DNA from: an uncultured Collinsella sp.
GTDB taxonomy: Bacteria; Actinomycetota; Coriobacteriia; Coriobacteriales; Coriobacteriaceae
Direction: 5' to 3'
Length of the DNA: 8,122 bases
NCBI GenBank assembly: GCA_900553345.1
Contig: USDE01000056.1
Coordinates: 1 to 8,122, forward strand
Of the stretch, positions 1 to 5,976 are shown one piece after another (position 1 is the first letter of the stretch; each line of letters opens with the position of its first letter). A program made the translations under genes and the position numbers. The notes beneath the pieces are model-generated. The model searched no databases, had not been told where the DNA came from, and worked only from the letters and a program-made list of their open reading frames with translations.

Positions 1-1254
1 GCCGCCCGCCGCATTATTACCCGCGACGCTCAGTGCCGAAACATCGACATTCGAAGCAAGGGTGACGGCAGCCCCCTCGCCTGCCTCGCCAATAAGGCCG
101 CCGGCATTGGCACCAGCGCCCGTAGCATCGATGGTGGGGGTGCCGTTGAAGCTCTTCGGCAGGCCATTCAGCCCCGCAATCGTAAGAGATGCGCCTGCAG
201 TAAGGGTGTTCGCGAGTAGGCCCAGATTGCCCGTGGACGATTGCATGCCAATCGCCAGGGGGCTATTCGCGCTTGTCGAATACGTGGCGTCAAGCGTGAG
301 CTCGCCCGTAACCTCACCCACGAGCGGCGAAGTGAGCTTGACGACGCTCGTATCGCCGCTCTCGGGCTTGTCTACGGTAATGGCAGCGCTGAGCGTCTTG
401 CCCGCGCCCGTGACCTTTGCGGCCACGATGGGCTGAGCATCGGTGCCCTTCCAGGTGAGCTTTACGGTGCCGTTGTTATCGTTGAGCTCGATGTTGTTGA
501 AGAGCGTCTTGTTGGCGGTAAGGAACCTGCCGCCCAGGTCGAGCGTACCCTTGAAGGGGTGGGCATCGCTGCCGAACCCCTGGAACGCGAGATTGCCCAG
601 GTCGCCCACGGCCTGCGCGCTGCACACGTCGAAGTCGACGCCGCTCAAGCCGGTCTTGGAGATGCTCGCGTTCTGGTAGATGGCGGGGTCGGTGTTGGAG
701 ATGGCGATAAGGTCGGCGTTGGATCCGAAGGTGATGGCCGTGACCTCGCCTGCGTCGTTCACGGTGACCTTGCCGTCGACCAGCGCGCCATCAAGCTCAC
801 CAGCGGTCTTGATGGCGGGGTCGGTGCTAGCCTGCGCAGCCGCATCTGTGTCCGCGTCATCCGCCTGATCTTCGTCGGCGGCGCCCTCATCGGCAGCCGC
901 ATCGTCTTGGGACGCGTCGCCCTCCGTTGGGGTATCGCCGTTAGTGGTTCCATCAGTCGTGGAGTCCTGTGATTCGCCAGCGTTGGTAGAACCGTCGCCG
1001 CCCTCGGTAGCGCCAGCGTCGGCGCCCGGAGTCGTTGCGACATCATCAGATGTAGCCTGGTCAGCATCTTGCAGCGCGGTGGCCACAGCATCCTGTACGG
1101 AGCGCGCCGTGTTGCCCGCGGCGCGCGCGGCGGAGACGGATGCCTCCATGACGGCGTCGAGCTCTTGCGCGAACACCTCCGTGGAGGGCGCAAGCGCCTG
1201 GAAAATCATGATCGCAGTCAGGCATGCGGTTGTTATGCGCTTTGCCGTTCTCAT
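1..1254 (-). CDS. Secreted surface protein with signal peptide, acidic linker and GLUG-like region (3' end cut by window)
   Basis: The frame is open for 418 codons from the ATG at 1254 to the window edge with no stop, so the C-terminus is missing. Residues 1-29 form a classical signal peptide: basic MRTAKR, a hydrophobic core, and a likely cleavage after the VFA of STEVFA-QE. Residues about 64-145 are a low-complexity Asp/Glu/Ala/Thr/Gly linker, probably an extended stalk or spacer. From about 147 the sequence is beta-rich with many short Asn/Gly turns, as in right-handed beta-helix adhesins. Around 379-418 it shows a GLUG-like pattern (NAGGLIGEAGEG, then the start of another GNNAAGG unit), which suggests more repeats beyond the edge. 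A GAGGTAGGA-type ribosome site lies just upstream of the ATG. It is the fourth gene of the envelope operon, 64 bp after the 325-aa gene. A C-terminal cell-wall anchor such as LPXTG is plausible but not visible. Role: likely surface adhesin or envelope protein; ligand unknown. Confidence 0.85.
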   Translation of the reverse strand, partial: MRTAKRITTACLTAIMIFQALAPSTEVFAQELDAVMEASVSAARAAGNTARSVQDAVATALQDADQATSDDVATTPGADAGATEGGDGSTNAGESQDSTTDGTTNGDTPTEGDASQDDAAADEGAADEDQADDADTDAAAQASTDPAIKTAGELDGALVDGKVTVNDAGEVTAITFGSNADLIAISNTDPAIYQNASISKTGLSGVDFDVCSAQAVGDLGNLAFQGFGSDAHPFKGTLDLGGRFLTANKTLFNNIELNDNNGTVKLTWKGTDAQPIVAAKVTGAGKTLSAAITVDKPESGDTSVVKLTSPLVGEVTGELTLDATYSTSANSPLAIGMQSSTGNLGLLANTLTAGASLTIAGLNGLPKSFNGTPTIDATGAGANAGGLIGEAGEGAAVTLASNVDVSALSVAGNNAAGG

Positions 1255-1280
1255 CTGGTCCTACCTCGTTCTATCTCATG

Positions 1281-1292
1281 CCCCGTGCGGGG
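1281..1292. other. Small GC hairpin between operon genes
   Basis: CCCC-GTGC-GGGG forms a perfect short stem in the 64-bp gap between the 325-aa gene and the surface-protein gene. No T-tract follows on either strand, so it is not a typical terminator. It may be a processing or stabilising stem in the operon mRNA, or chance in GC-rich DNA. Confidence 0.3.
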
Positions 1293-1318
1293 TCTCAAAA
1301 TCACAGATTGCGGTTGGC

Positions 1319-2296
1319 CTACGCAGCCCTGCACGTAACACCGATGTCATCCAAGCTGCCGGGCGCGGTATCCGTCGAACGGTAAAAGGTAATAATCTCC
1401 GACCCGGGATCCATGGTGAACGTAACCGACCTTCCATCAAAGGTCGCGTCGGAATGATTCGTCGCCAAAAATGGGTCAAGCTCAACCTTGTCGCCCCATG
1501 TAAGCTTGATTTTTGTTGGCGCGCCCGTAACGGTCGCGCGATAGTTGTAAGCGTCGAAAGCGTTGATATCCGAGTTCTTGTCGACCCACTCGCCCGAAAC
1601 GCCCGAAGCCGTTACCTCTGCACGCTCGGAAGGCGCAATCTTGGCGGCGAGCCATTTAAGATTGGTGCCGGGGCTATTGGAGCCGACCTGGGCCTTAACG
1701 GTGAAGGATGCTTTGTTGAGGTCCGCCTTGGAAAATGTAACCTTATAGGTATACATGGTTGCCCTGTTGGCAGGGAAGGAAAGGTCGACCGTGCCGCCCG
1801 CCGTCAGCGTGGGCGAACCGCTTATGCTCCAAGCTTTCGTCGTTCCCGTCGCCTTCACGCTCAGCGTCGCGTTAACGTCCTTGTCGTTGACCTTGTTCTT
1901 GTCGCCCAGCAGATGGTTGTAAATGCGAAAGGTAAAAGAGCAGTTTTCCCCACTCGTGTCGGCGATGACGCTTCGGACGGCAATACCCTCGTCATTCAGC
2001 GTCTCATTCGTGTAGCCCGTAAGCATGTCCGAGGCAAACAGCGCCTGTGACGTGCCCGAGACAGCGACCGACTTAAGGAAGTCGCCCGCCAAAAAGGCCG
2101 TGTAAGTAAGGTGAGTACCCGCCACAATCGCGACGGCGCATAGCAGCACCGCAACCGCCCACAGGCGCTTGCGCATTTTGGAAGCAGGGGCCGCCGACTC
2201 TACGCAGCAAGGCTCTGCCTTAGAATCATCCACCTGCGCAAAGTGCTTGCCAACAGGCCTCGCGATTTCATTTTGCTCTTTCTTGTCTTTTCGCAT
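1319..2296 (-). CDS. Membrane-anchored extracytoplasmic protein, 325 aa, unknown function (operon gene 3)
   Basis: I do not recognise a named family. The protein has a charged cytoplasmic N-terminus of about 43 residues ending in KMRKR, one membrane segment at about 45-62 (WAVAVLLCAVAIVAG), then THLTYTAFLAGDFLKS and a long Thr/Ser/Asn-rich beta-type domain to the C-terminus. The positive charges before the helix predict that the large domain faces outward. A FRIYNHLLGDKNKVNDKD stretch (about 123-140) precedes alternating beta-strand-like sequence. C118 and C322 are the extracytoplasmic cysteines. No LPXTG or second membrane segment is seen. The start at 2296 is chosen because GGAGG lies 8 nt upstream (2305-2309). 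The frame stays open upstream to an ATG at 2425, but that would overlap the previous gene by about 106 bp and has Arg-rich, unlikely sequence. The gap to the preceding gene is 23 bp, so co-transcription is likely. TasA/CalY-like kinship is possible but weaker here than in the two upstream genes. Confidence 0.85.
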   Translation of the reverse strand: MRKDKKEQNEIARPVGKHFAQVDDSKAEPCCVESAAPASKMRKRLWAVAVLLCAVAIVAGTHLTYTAFLAGDFLKSVAVSGTSQALFASDMLTGYTNETLNDEGIAVRSVIADTSGENCSFTFRIYNHLLGDKNKVNDKDVNATLSVKATGTTKAWSISGSPTLTAGGTVDLSFPANRATMYTYKVTFSKADLNKASFTVKAQVGSNSPGTNLKWLAAKIAPSERAEVTASGVSGEWVDKNSDINAFDAYNYRATVTGAPTKIKLTWGDKVELDPFLATNHSDATFDGRSVTFTMDPGSEIITFYRSTDTAPGSLDDIGVTCRAA

Positions 2297-2302
2297 CTGG
2301 CG

Positions 2303-2310
2303 CCCCTCCC
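2303..2310 (-). promoter_or_regulatory. Ribosome binding site fixing the start of the 325-aa gene
   Basis: GGGAGGGG on the minus strand, with its GGAGG core 8 nt before the ATG at 2296. It supports this internal start over the in-frame ATG at 2425. Confidence 0.7.
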
Positions 2311-2319
2311 TTCTTGTTA

Positions 2320-3120
2320 TTAGTTGCCACTCGTGCCGCGAGCAATTAGATAAACCATGTCGGTCTCTTTGACGTTGGAGACCGTCTTTCCGTTTACGGT
2401 CACAACGCCCGGATTCCATGTGCACTCGATGATGAAGTTCGTGGCGGCGTTGGCTGTTTTGCCATTCCAGCCATCGAGCCCACTCCCTGCGAACTTGTGG
2501 TACCGATACAGCGGACGGGCGTTTTTCTGGACATTCACGTACGAGCAGTACGTCGGGTCGTTTGCCTCAAGCTCTTTAGCCAACGCACTTGTCCCGTCCG
2601 CGGAGTTGATAAAAGCAAACTCAATCGGGGTGCTGCTCTTCTTGCTCCATGAGTAGGTGCGGTTGAGCCCGTCGAGGCCGACCACAGTGCCGTTTTTATC
2701 GTTCGGATTATTGACCGTCACGTGATACACGTTGATTGTCAGCCCCGTGATATTCGTTGTGTTGGCAATCTGCAGCTCAAACGCTTGACCGCCGGCAGCG
2801 GGATCGCCATTGTCGCTCTGCACACAAAACGCGCGACGAACGGTCACGGTGCCGTCTATGTTTTTAACATCGCCCCGTGACTCGTCATACGAAATCTCGA
2901 TGGGCTCGATGCTCGTCTGGTTGGGACCCATGATCTTAAGCTGCGCGGGCGTTTGGATCTTGCCCACCGTAGACAGACTTTTGCTGCCCACAAACCACGA
3001 GAGCGACAAGCCGATGATAAGAGCGATTGCCGCCAGCAATATCAGGACCGCAAGGGCCTGTGCGCGGTGGTTTTCTATCCAATTGCGGGCATCGCCGAGG
3101 CGCGTTTGCATGGTGCTCAT
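2320..3120 (-). CDS. Membrane-anchored extracytoplasmic protein with SWF motif, 266 aa (operon gene 2)
   Basis: The protein has about 20 cytoplasmic residues, a hydrophobic segment at about 21-42 ending in LSLSWF (38-43), then a beta-rich outer domain. The stretch after the helix (VGKIQTPAQLKIMGPN, 52-67) and the late motifs IIECTW (230-235) and ETDMVYLIA (252-260) resemble uncharacterised single-pass surface proteins of gut Firmicutes and Coriobacteria as I remember them. I cannot give a database name. Three cysteines (C99, C192, C233) lie in the outer domain; no sortase signal is present. The membrane segment may act as a stable anchor or as a SipW-type signal peptide. The ATG overlaps the stop of the upstream gene in an ATGA arrangement, and AGGAGG lies 10 nt upstream inside that gene's last codons, so translation is probably coupled. 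Function unknown; a structural envelope role is inferred from its operon. Confidence 0.87.
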   Translation of the reverse strand: MSTMQTRLGDARNWIENHRAQALAVLILLAAIALIIGLSLSWFVGSKSLSTVGKIQTPAQLKIMGPNQTSIEPIEISYDESRGDVKNIDGTVTVRRAFCVQSDNGDPAAGGQAFELQIANTTNITGLTINVYHVTVNNPNDKNGTVVGLDGLNRTYSWSKKSSTPIEFAFINSADGTSALAKELEANDPTYCSYVNVQKNARPLYRYHKFAGSGLDGWNGKTANAATNFIIECTWNPGVVTVNGKTVSNVKETDMVYLIARGTSGN

Positions 3121-4154
3121 GAGCTCACGCCCTCCTGAGCGCTAATTCTAAGTTGGATGTATTTGACCTTATTGCCGATCTGCTCGTCGGCATTGTTGTA
3201 CAGCGCCGAGCAGATGGCGGTGTCGCCGAAGGATATGTCAGCCGAAACCGCAGGAGCGTTGGCGGCACTCGTGCCGTTTGCCGCGCCATAGAAGTAGTTC
3301 GCTTTATGCGCGTTCATATCTGCCTGCAGAGCGCCGTAGTCAGACTTTGCGTCGCCCGCCGCCGCAAACAGGTTCTTGTAGTAATTCGTGTTGCCGGTAA
3401 GGACGAAGTTTTGGAAGTACTCCGGCCACACCCAGTACAGGCTGATGGTGACGGGTTTGTTCGTTGGCTTGTTCACATCGCCGTTTTCGCAAAATTCGCA
3501 CTTGCGAATCTCGATCTTGCTATCAACCACGCGGCCCGAGTAATACCCGTTCTGGTCGCAGCTCGTAAAGAACAGCAAGTGGCCTTTGATCAAGCCAAGG
3601 AGCGCCTCCGCCTCGGGCGCCAGCGTTCCCCCGTCCCCAACAACGCCAACAGTGTTCGTGACCTTAAGCAAGCGCGACAGACTGATCGTGACCCCGTCCA
3701 GGTCACTCACCAGCGGCTTCACCGTAAATGTAATCTTGCCGCGAGCACCCGGGTACAGAGAGCCCGCGGTCTCGTTGTTCAGGTTGGAGCCGAGCGTTAC
3801 CGTCATGGCGTCGGTCGTATCCAGGCCATCGATGGCATACTTTTCCTCGGGCGTGCGCTCGGAGCGCTCGTAATAGCCCACGTGCGCGCCGGACTCACCC
3901 TCGCCCGCGGCGGTCAGCGTGTACCGATCCGCCTTCGCCCCGATCGTGCCCCCCGTGGCGCTCACTCGGTTATTCGCAGCAAACCAGGCCAGGCATGCAA
4001 AGATGGCAACGATGGCAGCCAGCACAAACAGACCGCTCACCAGGAAATCCTTCCAGAAATCCTTGAGGGTCCGCACGTGCTCGTCGGCAGCTTGACGGTA
4101 CTCGGCCGCTGTCTTGTGCTGCTGGAGCTCGCTATGTCGGTCCATGCCACTCAT
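3117..4154 (-). CDS. Membrane-anchored extracytoplasmic protein with AWF motif, 345 aa (operon gene 1)
   Basis: First gene of the operon. Residues 1-36 are a polar, partly helical cytoplasmic segment. Residues about 37-58 form the membrane segment ending in CLAWF, followed by AANNRVSATGGTIGAKA and a large beta-rich domain. The (A)WF-N-V-G arrangement after the hydrophobic core recalls TasA/CalY-type precursors, whose core ends near WAAF before a similar polar, Gly-containing stretch. The outer domain contains a CxxC pair (C219, C222), further cysteines C199 and C315, and a WVWPEYF motif (241-247). No LPXTG is present. The start at 4154 is the most upstream in-frame ATG, because a TAA lies two codons before it. 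An ATG at 4145 is an alternative, and neither has a strong ribosome site. The stop overlaps the next start (ATGA). I do not recognise the function; a cell-surface structural role is an inference. Confidence 0.85.
   Translation of the reverse strand: MSGMDRHSELQQHKTAAEYRQAADEHVRTLKDFWKDFLVSGLFVLAAIVAIFACLAWFAANNRVSATGGTIGAKADRYTLTAAGEGESGAHVGYYERSERTPEEKYAIDGLDTTDAMTVTLGSNLNNETAGSLYPGARGKITFTVKPLVSDLDGVTISLSRLLKVTNTVGVVGDGGTLAPEAEALLGLIKGHLLFFTSCDQNGYYSGRVVDSKIEIRKCEFCENGDVNKPTNKPVTISLYWVWPEYFQNFVLTGNTNYYKNLFAAAGDAKSDYGALQADMNAHKANYFYGAANGTSAANAPAVSADISFGDTAICSALYNNADEQIGNKVKYIQLRISAQEGVSS
3131..3136 (-). promoter_or_regulatory. Ribosome binding site inside the end of the upstream gene
   Basis: AGGAGG, 10 nt before the ATG at 3120, lies within the Gln-Glu-Gly codons near the end of the 345-aa gene. 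Together with the ATGA stop/start overlap (3117-3120) it indicates translational coupling and supports 3120 over the later in-frame ATG at 3111. Confidence 0.75.
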
Positions 4155-4239
4155 CGCTTACGTTTGCCCTGCTTGCGGGCTTGCCATCCTTTTCCGCTCG
4201 GTCGCGTTTATCCGTTGTTCGCAGGTAGAGAATTCAGGC

Positions 4240-4267
4240 AGAATACAACACCATACGATAAGGTAAA
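4240..4267 (-). promoter_or_regulatory. Candidate promoter of the envelope operon
   Basis: On the minus strand TTTACC (4267-4262) and TATTCT (4245-4240) are separated by 16 bp, about 85 bp before the first ATG. Both match the sigma-70-type consensus only partly. An extended -10 (TGCTATTCT, 4276-4268) just upstream is an alternative without a clear -35. Weak evidence. Confidence 0.3.
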
Positions 4268-4285
4268 AGAATAGCATTGACCTGC

Positions 4286-4307
4286 GGTTTGCTCCACGGC
4301 GCAAACC
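4286..4307. promoter_or_regulatory. Perfect 7-bp inverted repeat, possible operator of the envelope operon
   Basis: GGTTTGC, 8 bp, GCAAACC: a perfect two-arm palindrome immediately upstream of the operon's promoter candidates. The 15-bp centre-to-centre arm distance would suit a dimeric repressor or activator. It lacks a T-tract on either strand, so a terminator is less likely. Confidence 0.4.
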
Positions 4308-4330
4308 TTAACGATGTCTTAAAAGTCAAA

Positions 4331-4345
4331 CCCTTGGCGCAAGGG
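4331..4345 (-). terminator. Weak candidate terminator hairpin after the ATPase gene
   Basis: On the minus strand CCCTT-GCGCC-AAGGG forms a 5-bp stem, followed by TTTGACTTTT, about 93 bp after the ATPase stop. The stem is short and the T-run interrupted, so termination would be inefficient if real. Confidence 0.25.
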
Positions 4346-4437
4346 GGCAGGTTACTTCGCGCCAACATAGCGCAAACAAACCTGACCACTTGCACCAATC
4401 CGTGGCACCGGGCAGCGGACACACGGCGTGCCGCCCC

Positions 4438-5742
4438 TTAACACCCCAACGCGCGAACGGGTATCACGTAGATACCGTCCTCGACCTCGCGGGCGTACTC
4501 ACCCACCCCCACAATCACGGCCATAAACTCCGGTTCGCGTGTGCGTGAACGAGGATTTCCACAGACCTTCTTGCGAACGCGCTTGAGGCTCTCAACGCCG
4601 GCGCTCGTTTTATCTTCACTTACCTTAATCTCAAAGGCGGCCCATCGTCCGTCGGCTAGCTGCACGATAGCATCGCACTCAAGGCCCGAATCGTCGCGAT
4701 AATAGCGCACGGGCGTGCTATCCAGCAGGTCGAGCGAACGTGCGTAGACCGAAAGGTCGCGTATGACCAAATTCTCAAACACCAGACCAAATGTCTGCCA
4801 GTCGGCAAGCAGCGCCTGCGAGGACATACCTAGCAAGGCGCAAGCAAGGCTCGGATCTGCCAGATAGCGCTTGGGCTTGACGGTAAAGCGCCGTTTGTCG
4901 CGCGCGGCGGGAACCCAACCGGGGACCTCCTCGAGAATAAACATGCCTTTGAGGGCATCCAGGTACCTGCGCACCTTGGTCTCATCGGCAAACGCCGCGG
5001 GTTCCTCCTCGGCACCGAACATATCCATAAGAATCGTTTTATACGTGGTTGCCTGTCCCAGATTGCGCGCAATCGATGCGGAGACTCGACGAGCAATATC
5101 GGGGTCGAGACCGACCGCCGGGAAGCTGCTCGAAAACGTGGTGTTGAGATATTCGCGGGCGATGAGCTGGGCGTCAGCCGAAACCATATCGATCGCCTCG
5201 GGCCAGCCGCCGCGGCAAGCGGCTTCGACAAGCCCCGGCGTATCGCCATTGCACCGGCAGGGCTCAAAACGATGCTCAAACAAGCCCGCCAGGCTCACCT
5301 TGCCGTTGGACTCACCTGTCTCGGCAAGCGTCATGGGGTGCATGCGGACGCGGCCGATGCGGCCAGCTCCGCTATGCGTGGGCGCCTCCGCCTTTGAGCC
5401 AAACGCGGGCGTGGCGGAACCCGTGAGGATATAGGCGCCGCGCGTACCCCGGGTGCGGTCAACCTCGTGTCTAACGTAGTCCCAAATCCGGGGAACGCGC
5501 TGCCACTCATCGATAATATGCGGACGGTCTCCCAGCAACATCATCGCCGGGTCGGCACGCGCGAGGTCGAGATTCTCGTCGACATACGAGGCGGACGCCC
5601 CGTGCTCGAGCGCGGCCCACGTCTTGCCGCACCACTTGGTGCCCGCAATCTCGACCGCGCCAAAGACACGAAGGTAGCGCTCGATTTGCGCATCCACGAT
5701 ACGTGGGATGTATCCGTCCCGATGTAGCCTCTCACCTGCCAT
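4438..5742 (-). CDS. AAA_14/DUF4143-type ATPase, 434 aa
   Basis: The order of domains matches the widespread ATPase family with AAA_14 (PF13173) followed by DUF4143 (PF13635). The Walker A motif is GTKWCGKT (34-41). HIIDEW (75-80) is Walker B with acidic D78/E79, and ILTGSATP (105-112) is the sensor-like motif typical of this family. The middle part (about 195-345) has the DUF4143 hallmarks ADPSLACALLG (295-305) and GLVFENLVIRDL (319-330). The C-terminus contains E355/D357 and E371-I-K373, an arrangement like a PD-(D/E)XK nuclease core, common in this family but of unproven activity. Length is usual (about 400-450 aa). GGAGG lies 6 nt before the ATG at 5742. The gene appears monocistronic, and the repeat array at 5779-5882 lies in its promoter region. 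The biological role of the family is unclear; proposals include mobile-element or defence-related functions. It binds ATP in the cytoplasm; substrate unknown. Confidence 0.93.
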   Translation of the reverse strand: MAGERLHRDGYIPRIVDAQIERYLRVFGAVEIAGTKWCGKTWAALEHGASASYVDENLDLARADPAMMLLGDRPHIIDEWQRVPRIWDYVRHEVDRTRGTRGAYILTGSATPAFGSKAEAPTHSGAGRIGRVRMHPMTLAETGESNGKVSLAGLFEHRFEPCRCNGDTPGLVEAACRGGWPEAIDMVSADAQLIAREYLNTTFSSSFPAVGLDPDIARRVSASIARNLGQATTYKTILMDMFGAEEEPAAFADETKVRRYLDALKGMFILEEVPGWVPAARDKRRFTVKPKRYLADPSLACALLGMSSQALLADWQTFGLVFENLVIRDLSVYARSLDLLDSTPVRYYRDDSGLECDAIVQLADGRWAAFEIKVSEDKTSAGVESLKRVRKKVCGNPRSRTREPEFMAVIVGVGEYAREVEDGIYVIPVRALGC

Positions 5743-5778
5743 GAGCCACCTCCGCAGATTTCCAGTTCCTGCTTTCTG

Positions 5779-5790
5779 ATTCTTCTATTC
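5779..5790. repeat. Degenerate fifth copy of the 12-bp repeat
   Basis: ATTCTTCTATTC matches the repeat ATTCGGATTTTC at 8 of 12 positions and sits exactly 23 bp from the first perfect copy, so it keeps the phase of the array. It is the copy nearest to the ATPase gene. Confidence 0.5.
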
Positions 5791-5801
5791 CACTGTAGCA
5801 A

Positions 5802-5882
5802 ATTCGGATTTTCGGGTGGTTGCGATTCGGATTTTCGTGTTCATATAATTCGGATTTTCTGGTGCTCAAGATTCGGATTTTC
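5802..5882. repeat. Array of four identical 12-bp direct repeats, exact 23-bp period
   Basis: ATTCGGATTTTC (GAAAATCCGAAT on the transcribed strand) occurs at 5802-5813, 5825-5836, 5848-5859 and 5871-5882. The three 11-bp spacers are unrelated in sequence but identical in length. The repeats are not palindromic. They fill the space between the terminator of the reductase gene and the ATPase gene, which suggests iterated binding sites for a regulator, possibly the ATPase itself. They are too short for CRISPR repeats. The sequence is AT-rich relative to the surroundings. Confidence 0.9.
5842..5869 (-). promoter_or_regulatory. Candidate promoter of the ATPase gene embedded in the repeat array
   Basis: TTGAGC (5869-5864) and TATATG (5847-5842) are 16 bp apart on the minus strand, each matching 4 of 6 consensus bases. 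They lie in two neighbouring spacers, with one repeat (5848-5859) exactly between them. A TGCTACAGT extended -10-like element nearer the gene (5803-5795) is an alternative without a good -35. Confidence 0.35.
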
Positions 5883-5914
5883 TGAACCCGCTGGTCAGAG
5901 CACCTCTTATCGAC

Positions 5915-5950
5915 AAAAAGGCGGGGAGCACCGATACGGCACTCCCCGCC
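5915..5950 (-). terminator. Strong intrinsic terminator of the reductase gene
   Basis: On the minus strand, 27 bp after the stop codon, the 31-nt segment 5950-5920 folds into a 14-bp stem (GGCGGGGAG pairing with CTCCCCGCC, with two inner G-T wobbles and a 3-nt loop), followed by TTTTT (5919-5915). This is a textbook rho-independent terminator and separates the reductase from the ATPase unit. Confidence 0.93.
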
Positions 5951-5976
5951 CACTCAATACGCAATAGCTTTCTCGA

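Larger units (their letters stand above)
4155..4437. other. 283-bp gene-free region between the ATPase gene and the envelope operon
   Basis: More AT-rich than its flanks and without a credible gene. It should hold the 3' end signal of the ATPase gene and the promoter of the operon. Visible are two inverted repeats (4286-4307 and 4331-4345) and weak promoter hexamers (4240-4267; an alternative extended -10 TGCTATTCT at 4268-4276). Confidence 0.6.

Noticed and set aside
1281..1292. Terminator between the 325-aa gene and the surface-protein gene
   Set aside because: The stem is short and not followed by a T-run on either strand, so it was listed only as a hairpin.
944..2050. A 368-codon plus-strand frame across the surface-protein start and the 325-aa gene
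   Set aside because: It bridges two real minus-strand genes and their gap, and has no coherent domain or ribosome site.
2297..2425. N-terminal extension of the 325-aa protein to an upstream ATG
   Set aside because: It would overlap the preceding gene by about 106 bp and adds an Arg/His-rich stretch; a good ribosome site supports the start at 2296.
3153..4274. A 373-codon plus-strand frame opposite the first operon gene
   Set aside because: Arg/Val-rich product with no recognisable motif, fully opposite a gene with clear membrane segment and translational coupling.
4234..4422. A 62-codon minus-strand frame in the gap before the envelope operon
   Set aside because: It spans the inverted repeats and promoter candidates, and its sequence has no recognisable motif or good ribosome site.
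5802..5882. CRISPR array interpretation of the repeats
   Set aside because: Repeats of 12 bp and spacers of 11 bp are far too short, and no cas gene is in the window.
5732..5953. A 73-codon minus-strand frame through the 23-bp repeat array
   Set aside because: Its repeated KIRI/KSE-like peptides are simply translations of the DNA repeat; it begins inside the terminator stem and has no ribosome site.
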